From positions 186,001 to 250,000 of the forward strand of contig NZ_JAVALS010000004.1 of NCBI RefSeq assembly GCF_030731045.1: a DNA stretch of 64,000 nt, read 5' to 3'. The notes below the pieces were generated by a model. It had not been told where the DNA came from. It made no database searches and saw only the letters and a list, made by a program, of their open reading frames with translations. This DNA comes from Arthrobacter horti (GTDB lineage Bacteria > Actinomycetota > Actinomycetes > Actinomycetales > Micrococcaceae). Within the stretch, counting starts at the first letter, position 1; every line of letters begins with the position of its first letter. The position numbers and the translations under genes were made by a program. Below, in pieces: positions 1-10,757 of this stretch.

Positions 1-768
1 CGCATGGCCGCCGACGTGCTGTACGACGCCCGGGACGACTTCGACGCCATCAACAAACGCTCCGCGGAACTGCTGCACACACAGGTCGAGCGTTTCCAGT
101 CGCTGCTTTCAGACCTGCTGGAGATCTCCCGCTATGACGCGGGCGCGGCACGGCTGGATCCTGAGCCCCTCGACCTGGTCGCCCTCATGGGCAAGGTCAT
201 CGACGACGCCGCCCCCGTGGCGGAGGAATACGGTTCTCCGGTGCACTTGACCGCGCTGAGGCCGGATGTGGTGGTGGAGATGGACGGCAAGCGGATCGAG
301 CGGATTCTCCGCAATCTGCTGCTCAACGCCTTGGAACACGGTGAGAGCCGGCGGGTGGACGTGACGGTGGCGGCCAACGCCGGGGCCGCCGCGGTCACGG
401 TACGGGACTACGGACTGGGCCTGGAACCATCGCAAGCCGCCCGGGTCTTCGACCGCTTCTGGCGCGCCGATCCGGCCCGCGCCCGTTCGACCGGCGGCAG
501 TGGCCTGGGGCTGTCCATCGCCATGGAGGACACCAAACTCCACCGCGGCTGGCTGGAGGCGCGCGGCCGCAAGGGAGAGGGGAGCACCTTCCGGCTCACC
601 CTGCCGCTGAAGGCGGGCGAGGAGATCGTGGAGGCCCCGCTGCCCGTGGAGAACTACCAGCCCACGGCCCCCACGGCCGTCCCCGCTCTGCCCCAGGCCC
701 CCTTCAGCCCGGCGCTCCCGGTGCCCCCGTTCGGCACCGGCGCGGGAGATCAGGGGAGCGCTTCATGA
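1..768 (+). CDS. mtrB: MtrB sensor histidine kinase, C-terminal part (5' truncated by window edge)
   Basis: This is the kinase half of MtrB, the membrane sensor that phosphorylates the response regulator MtrA and controls cell-wall and division genes in actinobacteria. The frame is open from base 1, so the sensor, HAMP and phospho-histidine parts lie upstream. Visible are the end of the dimerisation helix (LLEISRYDAG), the N box (RNLLLNALEHGE), the G1 box (DYGLGL) and the G2 box (GGSGLGLSIA), followed by a proline-rich tail. The stop overlaps the lpqB start (ATGA), the usual mtrB-lpqB coupling. Family and operon position are clear. The only uncertainty is the missing N-terminus. Confidence 0.93.
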   Translation, partial: RMAADVLYDARDDFDAINKRSAELLHTQVERFQSLLSDLLEISRYDAGAARLDPEPLDLVALMGKVIDDAAPVAEEYGSPVHLTALRPDVVVEMDGKRIERILRNLLLNALEHGESRRVDVTVAANAGAAAVTVRDYGLGLEPSQAARVFDRFWRADPARARSTGGSGLGLSIAMEDTKLHRGWLEARGRKGEGSTFRLTLPLKAGEEIVEAPLPVENYQPTAPTAVPALPQAPFSPALPVPPFGTGAGDQGSAS

Positions 769-2501
769 GCGCCCGGCTTCCGGACGCACGACGCCGGACG
801 GCGCACCGCTGGCGAGCCGTGGTGGCCGCGCTGCTGACCGCCGTCGTCCTGCTGACGCTGGGCGCCTGCGCCTCCATCCCACGCTCGGGGGGCGTCAACA
901 AGAGCCAGGGCAACGCCGAGGGCCAGGCCGGCGATCCGCCGGAGTACTACCCTTCCGGGCCCAGGCCGGGGGAGTCCCCGGAGTCGGTGGTGGAGGATTT
1001 CTACACCGCGGGGAACAGCTACAAGGACGATTACGCGGTGGCGCGCCAGTTCCTGGCCCAGGACGCCTCGGTGTCCTGGAAGCCCGACGCCTCGACCTTG
1101 GTGTACCGCTCGGCCAAGGTGGTCAAGGGCGCCACGGACAAGCAGTACGTCTACGAACTGGACCTCGCCTACTCGATCGACGCCCAGGGCATCATCACCT
1201 CCTACCCTCAGGGGACGGTCCGGAGGGTCCCGCTGACTCTCGGAGAGGTGGACGGCGAGTGGAGGATCGCCAAGGTCGGTGACGGGACCGCCATCCCGGA
1301 GGGGATCATGCGGACCCTCTATCAGGCGTACGTCCTGTACTTCTACGATCCGGGGTACCGCTATGCCGTCCCGGATGCGCGCTGGTTCATCAACCGCAGC
1401 ACGGTGACGAAGTCGATCGTCAGCGCGGTCCTGGGCGGGCCCGCGCCGTATCTGAAGGGCGCCGTGGTCAGTGCCTTCCCGACGGGGGCACGGCTGGCCA
1501 AGGAATCGGTTCCCGTGGTCAACCGGACGGCTCAGGTGGACCTCACCCAGGACCTGCTGCAGAGCCCGGTGACGGACCGGCGCCGCATGATCAATCAGCT
1601 GACGGCGTCCCTGGAGGGGCTGAGCAATGTCTCGGCCGTCCAGCTGCTGGCCGGTGGCACCACGCTGAGCATGGACGATTCGGCGCCTGTGGCACCTCCC
1701 ATCGTCAACCCGTCCGTACCGGACTGGCAGGTGGCGGTGCTGCAGGGGCAGCTGAACCTGTTCCAGGACAACACGGCCGAACGTATCCCCGGGCTGGACA
1801 CCGCCGCATACCTGCCGCGCCATCCCGCGGCCCCCACGGACCGCAGCTCCTACGCCTTCCTCAATCAGCAGGGCACGGACCTCTTCCTGGCACGGCCGAG
1901 CCAGCCGGTGCGGGACGTGCTGAGCGGATCGAATCTGCTGCGGCCCAGCTACGATTCGCAGGGCTGGCTCTGGAGCGGCGGTGACGGGGCCCAGTCCGCC
2001 TCCCTGACCGCGATGAACGTTCAGGACCTGCCGGGCGGCAAGGTGCCGGTGCAGGTGGTGCTGTCTCCCGGCTGGATGAAGGGTCTGCACCTCAAGGACG
2101 CACAGCTGTCCCGGGACGGGACGCGGATCCTGATCCTCACGGGGAACGGCCAGGACGCGCAGGCACTGCTGGCCGGTGTGGTGCGCGGCGCGGACGGCGC
2201 ACCGCGCGAGCTGACCGATCCGATCCGCCTCCCGGAGGCCAAGGACGCCAACCAAGGAGCCTGGCTGAGCGACACGAGCGTCGTGCTGGGCAACGCGACG
2301 GGCACCGGGGTGGACACCCCCTCGCAGCTCTCCCTGCGGTCCCTGGATGTGCTGTCCCTCCCCGATGTGACCGGCCTGCAGGGCATCAGCGCCGGGAACG
2401 GGAGCATCTACGTGCAGACGCCCTCGGGGATCTCGCAGAAGATCAGCAACGGCTGGGTGCAGCAGGGGACGGGGGTCAAGGACCCCAAGTTCGCAGGCTG
2501 A
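765..2501 (+). CDS. lpqB: LpqB lipoprotein, MtrAB accessory factor
   Basis: LpqB is an extracytoplasmic lipoprotein that works with the MtrAB two-component system, in which it modulates MtrB. The 578-residue protein starts with a charged n-region, a hydrophobic stretch (about residues 18-33) and the lipobox LGAC with Cys35 as the acylated residue. A GerMN-like domain lies roughly at residues 190-310, with a beta-propeller-like C-terminal half. Its start overlaps the mtrB stop by four bases, so the two are translationally coupled. Length and neighbours match the actinobacterial family. Confidence 0.93.
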   Translation: MSARLPDARRRTAHRWRAVVAALLTAVVLLTLGACASIPRSGGVNKSQGNAEGQAGDPPEYYPSGPRPGESPESVVEDFYTAGNSYKDDYAVARQFLAQDASVSWKPDASTLVYRSAKVVKGATDKQYVYELDLAYSIDAQGIITSYPQGTVRRVPLTLGEVDGEWRIAKVGDGTAIPEGIMRTLYQAYVLYFYDPGYRYAVPDARWFINRSTVTKSIVSAVLGGPAPYLKGAVVSAFPTGARLAKESVPVVNRTAQVDLTQDLLQSPVTDRRRMINQLTASLEGLSNVSAVQLLAGGTTLSMDDSAPVAPPIVNPSVPDWQVAVLQGQLNLFQDNTAERIPGLDTAAYLPRHPAAPTDRSSYAFLNQQGTDLFLARPSQPVRDVLSGSNLLRPSYDSQGWLWSGGDGAQSASLTAMNVQDLPGGKVPVQVVLSPGWMKGLHLKDAQLSRDGTRILILTGNGQDAQALLAGVVRGADGAPRELTDPIRLPEAKDANQGAWLSDTSVVLGNATGTGVDTPSQLSLRSLDVLSLPDVTGLQGISAGNGSIYVQTPSGISQKISNGWVQQGTGVKDPKFAG

Positions 2502-2569
2502 CACAGCGGTTTCCACAATGCCGCTTCCGGGACTTCCGGAGGGGCTGGCCGTCTGACAAGACTGAGGCC

Positions 2570-3604
2570 ATGAGCGCCCACGCACCGGAAAACGGCACGA
2601 CGACGGCGGATGGCCGCCATGCCGCGGGCCGTCGCGGCCTGGTGCGACTCCGGGAGGAGGTGCTGGCGGCCGCCGTCGCACTGGGTTCCCTGGTCACCAG
2701 CCCGGAATGCGCCGTGTGCGGCGAACCCGACACCGTGCTGTGCCCTCCGTGCCGCAGTGAACTGCATGCGGAATGCCGTGAGCCGTTCCGGGCGGAGGAA
2801 CGGGCGCCCGCCCTTGGAGCGCTGCACGGGTTCCGGGTGGTGGCCGCCGCCGACTACGCGCGGGCGGTCTCACTGGCGATCCTGGCGCACAAGCGGCGAG
2901 GCCATCCGCGGCTTGCCCGGGAGCTCGGGGCCATCCTGAACAGGCTTCTCTGGTCCTCCTGGGATCCGGGCCCTGGGACCCCACCTCGGGAGGAGGTCTG
3001 GCTGGTGCCCGTTCCCGGCAGCGGGCGCTCCTTCCGGGAGCGGGGTTTCGACCCTCTGAAACTGATGCTGAAGCACTGCCACACGGGCGGCCTGCCTCCG
3101 GGACTCCGGAGTGTGCCGGCCCTTGCGGTGATCCCCGTCCCTGAGCGGATGATGCGCGGGGTGCTGCAGGGGGCCGGACCGCGATCTGTGATCCGGCTGC
3201 TTCCGGGCGGTGCCGGCGGCGGCGCGCACGGTCAGAAGGGGCTGGGCGCCCAGGCCCGGAGGAGACGACTGGCCGGGAGCATGAGACTGTCGGCCGGATT
3301 CCTCCTGGCCCATGGGCCAGGCACCCTCGCCGGCCGCCGCTGCATCCTGGTGGACGATGTGCTGACCACCGGGGCCACGGTGGCGGAGGCCGCCCGCGTC
3401 CTGAGCGAGGCGGGAGCCTCGGTCACCGGGGCGGTGGTTCTGGCGTCCACCAGGCCACCGGCGATCTCCCAGGAAGAAATACATGAACAAGGGGTGAATT
3501 CGTGGACGGGATCCACTAACGTCGGTAATGGGTACCAAGCCAAGAAGGTACCTTTCGATAGCGGCTCGGAAAGGGGCTCGACTGTCCATCAGAAGGCCCC
3601 GTGA
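2570..3604 (+). CDS. comF: ComF family phosphoribosyltransferase-like protein
   Basis: The 344-residue protein has an N-terminal double CxxC zinc-knuckle-like motif (CAVCGEPDTVLCPPC) and, near residue 260, the PRPP-binding loop ILVDDVLTTGATV of type I phosphoribosyltransferases. That architecture is ComF/GntX. ComF proteins take part in DNA uptake in competent bacteria; the role in actinobacteria is not established. The family domain ends near LASTRPP, about 45 residues before the stop. The remaining tail is low-complexity and overlaps the region that probably carries the hpf promoter, so it may be unselected read-through sequence. The gene sits between lpqB and hpf as in Mycobacterium (Rv3242c). 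No strong ribosome site precedes the ATG. Confidence 0.85.
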   Translation: MSAHAPENGTTTADGRHAAGRRGLVRLREEVLAAAVALGSLVTSPECAVCGEPDTVLCPPCRSELHAECREPFRAEERAPALGALHGFRVVAAADYARAVSLAILAHKRRGHPRLARELGAILNRLLWSSWDPGPGTPPREEVWLVPVPGSGRSFRERGFDPLKLMLKHCHTGGLPPGLRSVPALAVIPVPERMMRGVLQGAGPRSVIRLLPGGAGGGAHGQKGLGAQARRRRLAGSMRLSAGFLLAHGPGTLAGRRCILVDDVLTTGATVAEAARVLSEAGASVTGAVVLASTRPPAISQEEIHEQGVNSWTGSTNVGNGYQAKKVPFDSGSERGSTVHQKAP

Positions 3605-3645
3605 ACGAGTCGTCGTCGTGCCACCGAAACACTGTGGAGGACACC

Positions 3646-4329
3646 ATGGAGTTCATGATCAGCGGCCGCAACGTGACTGTCTCGGACCGTTTCCGCGAGT
3701 ACGCCACCGAGAAGCTCTCGAAGCTGGAGGCGCTCGGGGACAAGGTCCAGCGGATCGATACCAAGGTCGCCAAGAAGGCGCATTCTCGCGCAGCGGACAA
3801 TGAGCTCACCGTCGAGGTCACCGTCGTCGGACGCGGTCCCGTCATCCGGGCCGAAGCCGTCTCGGGTGACAAGTTCGCAGCATTCGACCTCGCCTATGCC
3901 AAGCTCCAAGAGCGGCTGCGCCGGGCCAAGGACAGGCGCAAGGTTCACCACGGCCGCCACACCCCGAAGGCCGTCCACGAGGCCACTGCGGCTCTGAACG
4001 GTGCCGCCTCGGCCGAGGCTGTGGCAGCGTCCTCGCCGTATGAGATCGCCAACGACATCCCGGCCGGCGACTCCCCGGTCCTGATCCGCCGCAAGGTCTT
4101 CCCCGCCGCCACCATGACGGTGGATGAGGCGGTGGACAACATGGAGCTCGTCGGGCACGCCTTCTACCTTTTCGTGGATAAGGAGACCGAGCAGCATTCC
4201 GTGGTGTACCGTCGCACCGGATGGACCTACGGAGTCATCACCCTGGACCCGGCCTGCGCCGAGGGCAAGGGCGAAGAGAGGATCCACGCCTACCGCTCGG
4301 ACGATGAGGACGTCGTCGTCGGAGTCTGA
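3646..4329 (+). CDS. hpf: Long-form ribosome hibernation promoting factor
   Basis: Long-form HPF binds the 30S subunit and pairs 70S ribosomes into inactive 100S dimers in stationary phase or stress. The N-terminal S30AE domain (about residues 1-105, beginning MEFMISGRNVTVSDRFREYA) and the C-terminal dimerisation domain (about 160-225, with RRKVFPAATMTVDEAV and HAFYLFVDKETEQ) are both present, giving 227 residues. I chose the ATG at 3646 because GGAGG lies seven bases before it and family homology begins there. A GTG 45 bases upstream is in frame but adds an unrelated leader. It lies between comF and a YcaQ-like gene, and secA follows. Confidence 0.93.
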   Translation: MEFMISGRNVTVSDRFREYATEKLSKLEALGDKVQRIDTKVAKKAHSRAADNELTVEVTVVGRGPVIRAEAVSGDKFAAFDLAYAKLQERLRRAKDRRKVHHGRHTPKAVHEATAALNGAASAEAVAASSPYEIANDIPAGDSPVLIRRKVFPAATMTVDEAVDNMELVGHAFYLFVDKETEQHSVVYRRTGWTYGVITLDPACAEGKGEERIHAYRSDDEDVVVGV

Positions 4330-4374
4330 CCACTTCGTGGCCCGGAACCCGGGTCACCGCTGACAAGGAGAACC

Positions 4375-5592
4375 GTGCCTGACACGCTGACCCTGGCCCA
4401 GGCCAGGAGGATCGCGCTCAAGGCGCAGGGACTCTCCCAGGAACGGCCCACCGACCCCGCCACCGCGAGGTCGGTGGGCCGTTGTTTCACCCGGATGCAG
4501 CTGGTGCAGATCGACTCCGTCAATGTGCTCTCCCGCAGCCACTACCTTCCGTTCTACTCCCGCCTGGGCGGCTACGACCGCGCCCTCCTGGACCGGATGT
4601 CCCAGCGCGGGCCCCGGAGCATGATGGAGTTCTGGGCCCATGAAGCGAGCTTCATCCAGCCGGTTCACTTCGCGGCCCTGCAGACCTGGCAGCGCCGCCG
4701 CTGGGTGAACGCGGAACGCCTCGACGCCGGGCAGCGCGAACGCCTCCAGGAGGACATCCTGGGGACCTTGGCTTCCTCGCGGCCGCTGACCTCGGCGCAG
4801 CTGACGGACCGGCTGGGCCATGTGGAGGAACGCCGGAACGAGCACTGGGGCTGGAACTGGAATGCCGTGAAGGTGGTCCTGGAACATCTCTTCGCGCGGG
4901 GTGAGATCACCTCCGCAGGGAGGACCGAGCAATTCGAACGGCGCTATACCCTCACCGCGAAGGCGTTTCCCGCCGTCAGGGGGGTGTCCGGGCACGCTCT
5001 GGCTGACCCGGCGGCCCGGGAGCAGTCGCTTGACCTGCTCGTGGAGGCGTCGGCCCGGGCCCATGGCGTGGGCACCGTACGGTGCCTGGCCGACTACTTC
5101 CGGCTCCCCGTCCGGCCCGTGGCCGGATCCCTCGAGCGGCTCGCCGCCGCCGGCGTCGTGCGCCAAGTCGACGTGCAAGGCTGGGGGCGGGGACTGTTCC
5201 GGCACGCTGAGGCGAGTGCACCTCGGCGGCTGGACGCCCGTGCGCTACTGAGCCCGTTCGACCCGGTGGTCTTCGAACGTTCCCGGCTGGAGGCGCTCTT
5301 CGGCTTCCACTACCGGATCGAGATCTACACGCCGGCCCACCGCAGGAGGTACGGCTATTACGTCCTGCCGTTCCTGCTGCGGGACACCATGGCCGCGCGC
5401 GTGGATCTGAAGGCGGACCGCGCGGCGTCGGCCCTTGTGGTCAGGAGCGCCCACGGTGAGCCGGACGCCCCCTCCGACACTGCGGCCCAGCTGGCGGCGG
5501 AGCTGGAGGAGATGGCCGCTTGGCTCGGGCTGGACAGTGTGCGGCTGGAGGGGGACGGGGAGCTCGATCTCCTGCTGAGGCGGCACCTCTAG
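4375..5592 (+). CDS. YcaQ/AlkX-like winged-helix DNA glycosylase
   Basis: This 405-residue protein belongs to the HTH_42 (YcaQ/AlkZ) family of monofunctional DNA glycosylases that unhook interstrand crosslinks or remove bulky alkylated bases. Sequence similar to E. coli YcaQ begins at once (LTLAQARRIALKAQGL). Near residue 44 is LVQIDSVNVL, giving a Q-hydrophobic-D signature, the form I associate with the YcaQ/AlkX branch as opposed to the QxQ of AlkZ. The later MEFWAHEASFI segment is also typical. The GTG start has AAGGAG six bases upstream. A perfect 13-bp inverted repeat followed by TTGTTT lies inside the first 110 bases of the gene (see separate entry). The exact substrate cannot be read from sequence. 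Confidence 0.83.
   Translation: MPDTLTLAQARRIALKAQGLSQERPTDPATARSVGRCFTRMQLVQIDSVNVLSRSHYLPFYSRLGGYDRALLDRMSQRGPRSMMEFWAHEASFIQPVHFAALQTWQRRRWVNAERLDAGQRERLQEDILGTLASSRPLTSAQLTDRLGHVEERRNEHWGWNWNAVKVVLEHLFARGEITSAGRTEQFERRYTLTAKAFPAVRGVSGHALADPAAREQSLDLLVEASARAHGVGTVRCLADYFRLPVRPVAGSLERLAAAGVVRQVDVQGWGRGLFRHAEASAPRRLDARALLSPFDPVVFERSRLEALFGFHYRIEIYTPAHRRRYGYYVLPFLLRDTMAARVDLKADRAASALVVRSAHGEPDAPSDTAAQLAAELEEMAAWLGLDSVRLEGDGELDLLLRRHL
4445..4486 (+). terminator. Terminator-like hairpin inside the YcaQ-like coding region
   Basis: CGGCCCACCGACC (4445-4457) and its exact reverse complement (4469-4481) form a 13-bp stem with an 11-base loop, followed directly by TTGTTT. It has the shape of an intrinsic terminator but lies about 70 bases inside a convincing open reading frame. 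It may end part of the hpf transcripts or attenuate the downstream gene. Confidence 0.5.
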
Positions 5593-5639
5593 CCACGGAA
5601 CGCCGCAGAGACGGGGCCGGCGGGTGATCCGCGGGGCCG

Positions 5640-5661
5640 TGGGAACCCTGGACGGTTCCCA
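5640..5661 (+). terminator. Small hairpin after the YcaQ-like gene
   Basis: TGGGAACC and GGTTCCCA form an 8-bp stem with a 6-base loop in the gap before secA. No T-run follows, so termination is only possible. It could instead be part of the secA leader or promoter region. A TAGACT (5675-5680) that could serve as a -10 box lies just downstream. Confidence 0.35.
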
Positions 5662-5733
5662 GACGTGTCTCACGTAGACTGAACACGCCGTAAGGCATGC
5701 CAAGACACGCGTACCGATTGGGAGCACCCGCAC

Positions 5734-8452
<2,719 letters not shown>

Positions 8453-8457
<5 letters not shown>

Positions 8458-8481
8458 CCCGGGCCATCCGGCCGGGTCAGC
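8453..8481. terminator. Shared bidirectional hairpin between secA and the convergent gene
   Basis: GCTGACCCGG (8453-8462) and CCGGGTCAGC (8472-8481) form a perfect 10-bp inverted repeat with a 9-base spacer. The stop codons of both convergent genes (TGA of secA; TCA on the plus strand for the minus-strand gene) lie inside the two arms. This makes a compact terminator for both strands. Confidence 0.6.
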
Positions 8482-9043
8482 CGATCTCCAGGGCCGTCAC
8501 GATCCACGAGGCACGCCGTGCCTCCCAGCGGATCGCGACGGCCCTGGCGCGCGTGCGGCCCTTCACGACCACTGCCGCCTCGGCGACCGTGGGGGTGATG
8601 AGCTGAAGACGGACGCTCTGAACCTGGAACCCTTCGTACGGCGAGCGACGGTCTCGGCCGAAATGGGACTGTGATTCCTGCACCAGCGCGCGGCGGACCT
8701 GGAGCCGGAGGAAGACGTCAGGGGTCAGCCAGCGGGACAGCTGGTTGAGGGGTCGCGTGCCGTTCAGCCCTTCCATCACCGCCTGCACCAGCCGGTGGCT
8801 TTGAGCCCTGAGCTCCTGCGTCAGACGCTTCCCGTCCAAGGAGGCAGGCTCGACGCCGGCGGTATCGGCACGGCCAGGCGCCGCACCATGCGGATTGGCC
8901 GCCCTGGGGGCGATCCGGGAAGGGCGTCCTGTCTGCCGGACCGGTGACGGTGAATTCCCCCGTATCCGCGCTGTGTCTGTGGCCTGGCCGGAGGAGAGAC
9001 TGGAAGTGGTCCCGTCGGTGCTGACTGCGATCGAAATACTCAT
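8477..9043 (-). CDS. Rv3235-family protein (DUF6459-like), unknown function
   Basis: This 188-residue protein has a low-complexity, proline- and arginine-rich N-terminal half and a conserved C-terminal domain (about residues 75-188). That domain includes LVQAVMEGLNGTRPLNQLSR and a later segment ending WIVTALEIG, and I recognise it as the Rv3235-like family found next to secA in many actinobacteria. No signal peptide, membrane segment or catalytic motif is visible. The domain resembles a small alpha+beta fold of unknown role. It points toward secA and shares its terminator. A hexanucleotide repeat lies 21-44 bases before the ATG. Confidence 0.72.
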   Translation of the reverse strand: MSISIAVSTDGTTSSLSSGQATDTARIRGNSPSPVRQTGRPSRIAPRAANPHGAAPGRADTAGVEPASLDGKRLTQELRAQSHRLVQAVMEGLNGTRPLNQLSRWLTPDVFLRLQVRRALVQESQSHFGRDRRSPYEGFQVQSVRLQLITPTVAEAAVVVKGRTRARAVAIRWEARRASWIVTALEIG

Positions 9044-9063
9044 GTCCGTTCCGTTCTTTTCTC

Positions 9064-9087
9064 GAGTGCGAGTGCGAGTGCGAGTGT
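9064..9087. repeat. Hexanucleotide microsatellite (GAGTGC)3-GAGTGT
   Basis: Three exact copies of GAGTGC and a fourth ending in T are joined head to tail in the leader of the Rv3235-like gene, 21-44 bases before its start codon. Changes in copy number would alter leader or promoter spacing without touching the coding frame. Confidence 0.8.
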
Positions 9088-9178
9088 GCGGCGGCCGCCG
9101 CGGTTCATCTGCTGCCGTCCGTCAGGCCCGTGTCTTCTTGCTCCGGGCGTGGTCACGGTTCCACGTGGTGCTGGTGGT

Positions 9179-10036
9179 TCATCCCCCGTGGATCTGAGGA
9201 GCTGGAACCGGTGGGGTCAGGATCATCCCCGGCAGGATCAGATCGGGATCCCCGCCGATCAGCTCCTTGTTCTCCTGGTACCAGCGCGGCCAGTCCCGTG
9301 CGACCTCGGCGTCCGTGGCGCGGTCCCCGAGATGCCGCCTGACGACCGACCAGAGGCTGTCGCCGGGTCTGACCACTGCCTCGGAGTCCCCTTGAGCCGA
9401 GGCGTCCGCCCTGGGCGCTTGGTTCAGGAGGCCGGGCTGGGCTCCGGGACTCGGTCTGGGAGTCCAGCCCGGGTCGAGATCAGAGACCCGGGGGGCCTCC
9501 TGCGAAAGCGGCAGTTTGAGAGCACCCCATCCGGGATCCAGAGCCTGGGGAGCGGGTTGTTCACGTTCGTGAGGCCGCAGGAAGGACGGATCATAGGCCT
9601 GAACGGCTGAGCTGCTGCCGACGATGGGTACCGGGGTCACCGTGGTGGCCGCCTGGGCTGCAGGAACCACCGTGAGGTTCAGTCCGAGGACGGCCAGTGC
9701 GAGCCGCTGCATGAAGGCGGGGCTGAACCTGCTCAGCCGTGCGGCGGAGGTCTGCCTCCCGACGGCGATCATCGCTGCGCCTGCGAGGGCGACAGCCAGG
9801 GAGAAGGCCCACCAGATGACCACGGCGGCTCCGGCCCAGAGGGCGGCAGTGCCCACCAAAGTGTCCACGCTCCGGTCCAGGCCCCATCGCTGGCCGGGTC
9901 CTGCCGCCGGCGACCGGCTGCTGAAGCCGATGACCGCGAGCAGGCCGCCGAGGGCGAGGATCGTCAGAGCCATCGCGATGTCGTAGACGATTCGGTGAGG
10001 AGCCGGACGGTCCCCGGTCTCCGGCAGTTTGTTCAT
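9179..10036 (-). CDS. Membrane-anchored LysM-domain protein
   Basis: The 285-residue product has two hydrophobic segments (roughly residues 18-42 and 75-105), then a third, signal-like stretch ending at an AQAATT segment near residue 150. A long proline-rich linker follows, and a C-terminal LysM domain (PGDSLWSVVRRHLGD ... LILPGMIL) binds peptidoglycan or chitin-like glycans. It probably exposes the LysM outside the membrane. I start at the ATG at 10036, preceded by AAAGGTGA. An in-frame ATG 60 bases further upstream lies beyond a set of phased repeats and has no ribosome site. It is transcribed in the same direction as the Rv3235-like gene, 135 bases upstream of it. The function beyond wall binding is unknown. 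Confidence 0.8.
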   Translation of the reverse strand: MNKLPETGDRPAPHRIVYDIAMALTILALGGLLAVIGFSSRSPAAGPGQRWGLDRSVDTLVGTAALWAGAAVVIWWAFSLAVALAGAAMIAVGRQTSAARLSRFSPAFMQRLALAVLGLNLTVVPAAQAATTVTPVPIVGSSSAVQAYDPSFLRPHEREQPAPQALDPGWGALKLPLSQEAPRVSDLDPGWTPRPSPGAQPGLLNQAPRADASAQGDSEAVVRPGDSLWSVVRRHLGDRATDAEVARDWPRWYQENKELIGGDPDLILPGMILTPPVPAPQIHGG

Positions 10037-10045
10037 GTCATCACC

Positions 10046-10092
10046 TTTGATGCGATTTGATGCGATTTGATGAAAGTAAATCAATCTTGATG
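10046..10092. promoter_or_regulatory. Direct repeats phased at 10 bp (TTGATG array)
   Basis: TTGATG occurs at 10047, 10057, 10067 and 10087, that is at 10, 10 and 20 bp spacing, all in the same orientation. The first three copies are part of a decamer TTTGATGCGA. The array abuts the ribosome site of the minus-strand LysM gene and lies in the divergent gap with the next gene. Same-face direct repeats suggest head-to-tail binding by a regulator. Confidence 0.6.
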
Positions 10093-10162
10093 ACAACTCG
10101 AAGGTTTGTCCAGTCGCTGTGTCAAAAACACTGCTGACTTTTCAAGACCGCGACGGCGGCCC

Positions 10163-10168
10163 TACTGT
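10163..10168 (+). promoter_or_regulatory. Putative -10 box TACTGT, leaderless promoter
   Basis: TACTGT ends seven bases before the ATG at 10175, which places the expected transcription start at or next to the start codon. The TTTCAA at 17-bp spacing is a weak -35. Leaderless mRNAs are common in actinobacteria. This is inference from spacing only. Confidence 0.35.
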
Positions 10169-10174
10169 TGCCCC

Positions 10175-10747
10175 ATGCGATGGGGATCCCTTTTCGGCGA
10201 CATGGAGGCGCAGCTGGCCGAGGCGGCCAGGCGGGAGCGGGAAGGTGGCGAATCCGACGTCACGCGAAGTGAGCGGGCGGGATCAACGCTGCTCGACCGC
10301 CTTCGGGGCAGTGAGGGCGGCATGGTGGCGGTGACTCTAGACGCCGGGCTCAGTCCGGCGGGGACGTTGCGCAAAGTCGGCAACGGATGGCTGATCCTGG
10401 ATGCGGGAACGCACGACTGGCTGATCCCGACGGACGGCATTCTCTGCTTGGAGGGCCTGAGCAGGCGCTCCGCGCCGGAGGCCGCGTCGGTCTGGCAGGG
10501 GCGCGGACTAGGTGCTGCGCTCAGGATGATCTCGCGGGACCGTTCTCCGGTGAGGGTCTTCCTGGGTTATGGCGGCACCTGCCCTGCCGAACGTCTTGGT
10601 GTGATCGCCGGTGTCGGTGCCGATCACCTGGAGCTGTCGGTGCTGGATGCGACGGGCGAGCGGCCGAGAGGAACCGTGGCGATCCCTTTTCGCGGCGTCC
10701 TGGCGCTCCGGGGAGAAGGCGTCGTCGGCGCGTTTGAAGGGATGTAG
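10175..10747 (+). CDS. Conserved hypothetical protein, unknown function
   Basis: I do not recognise a family. The 190-residue product starts MRWGSLFGDMEAQLAEAARR, an acidic/basic helix typical of a capped coiled coil, followed by a mostly beta-rich domain rich in Gly, Leu and Val (for example GNGWLILDAGTHDWLIP). There are no cysteine motifs, signal peptide or membrane segments. The ATG at 10175 fits a leaderless transcript; an upstream in-frame ATG would start inside the divergent promoter region. It converges on a small HTH gene with 10 bases between the stops, so a regulatory link to that gene is possible but unproven. Confidence 0.55.
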   Translation: MRWGSLFGDMEAQLAEAARREREGGESDVTRSERAGSTLLDRLRGSEGGMVAVTLDAGLSPAGTLRKVGNGWLILDAGTHDWLIPTDGILCLEGLSRRSAPEAASVWQGRGLGAALRMISRDRSPVRVFLGYGGTCPAERLGVIAGVGADHLELSVLDATGERPRGTVAIPFRGVLALRGEGVVGAFEGM

Positions 10748-10757
10748 CGCCAGGCGC

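Noticed and set aside
750..2681. 643-codon open frame opposite lpqB
   Set aside because: LpqB has a clear lipobox and operon coupling with mtrB; the antisense frame is Arg/His/Gln-rich without domains.
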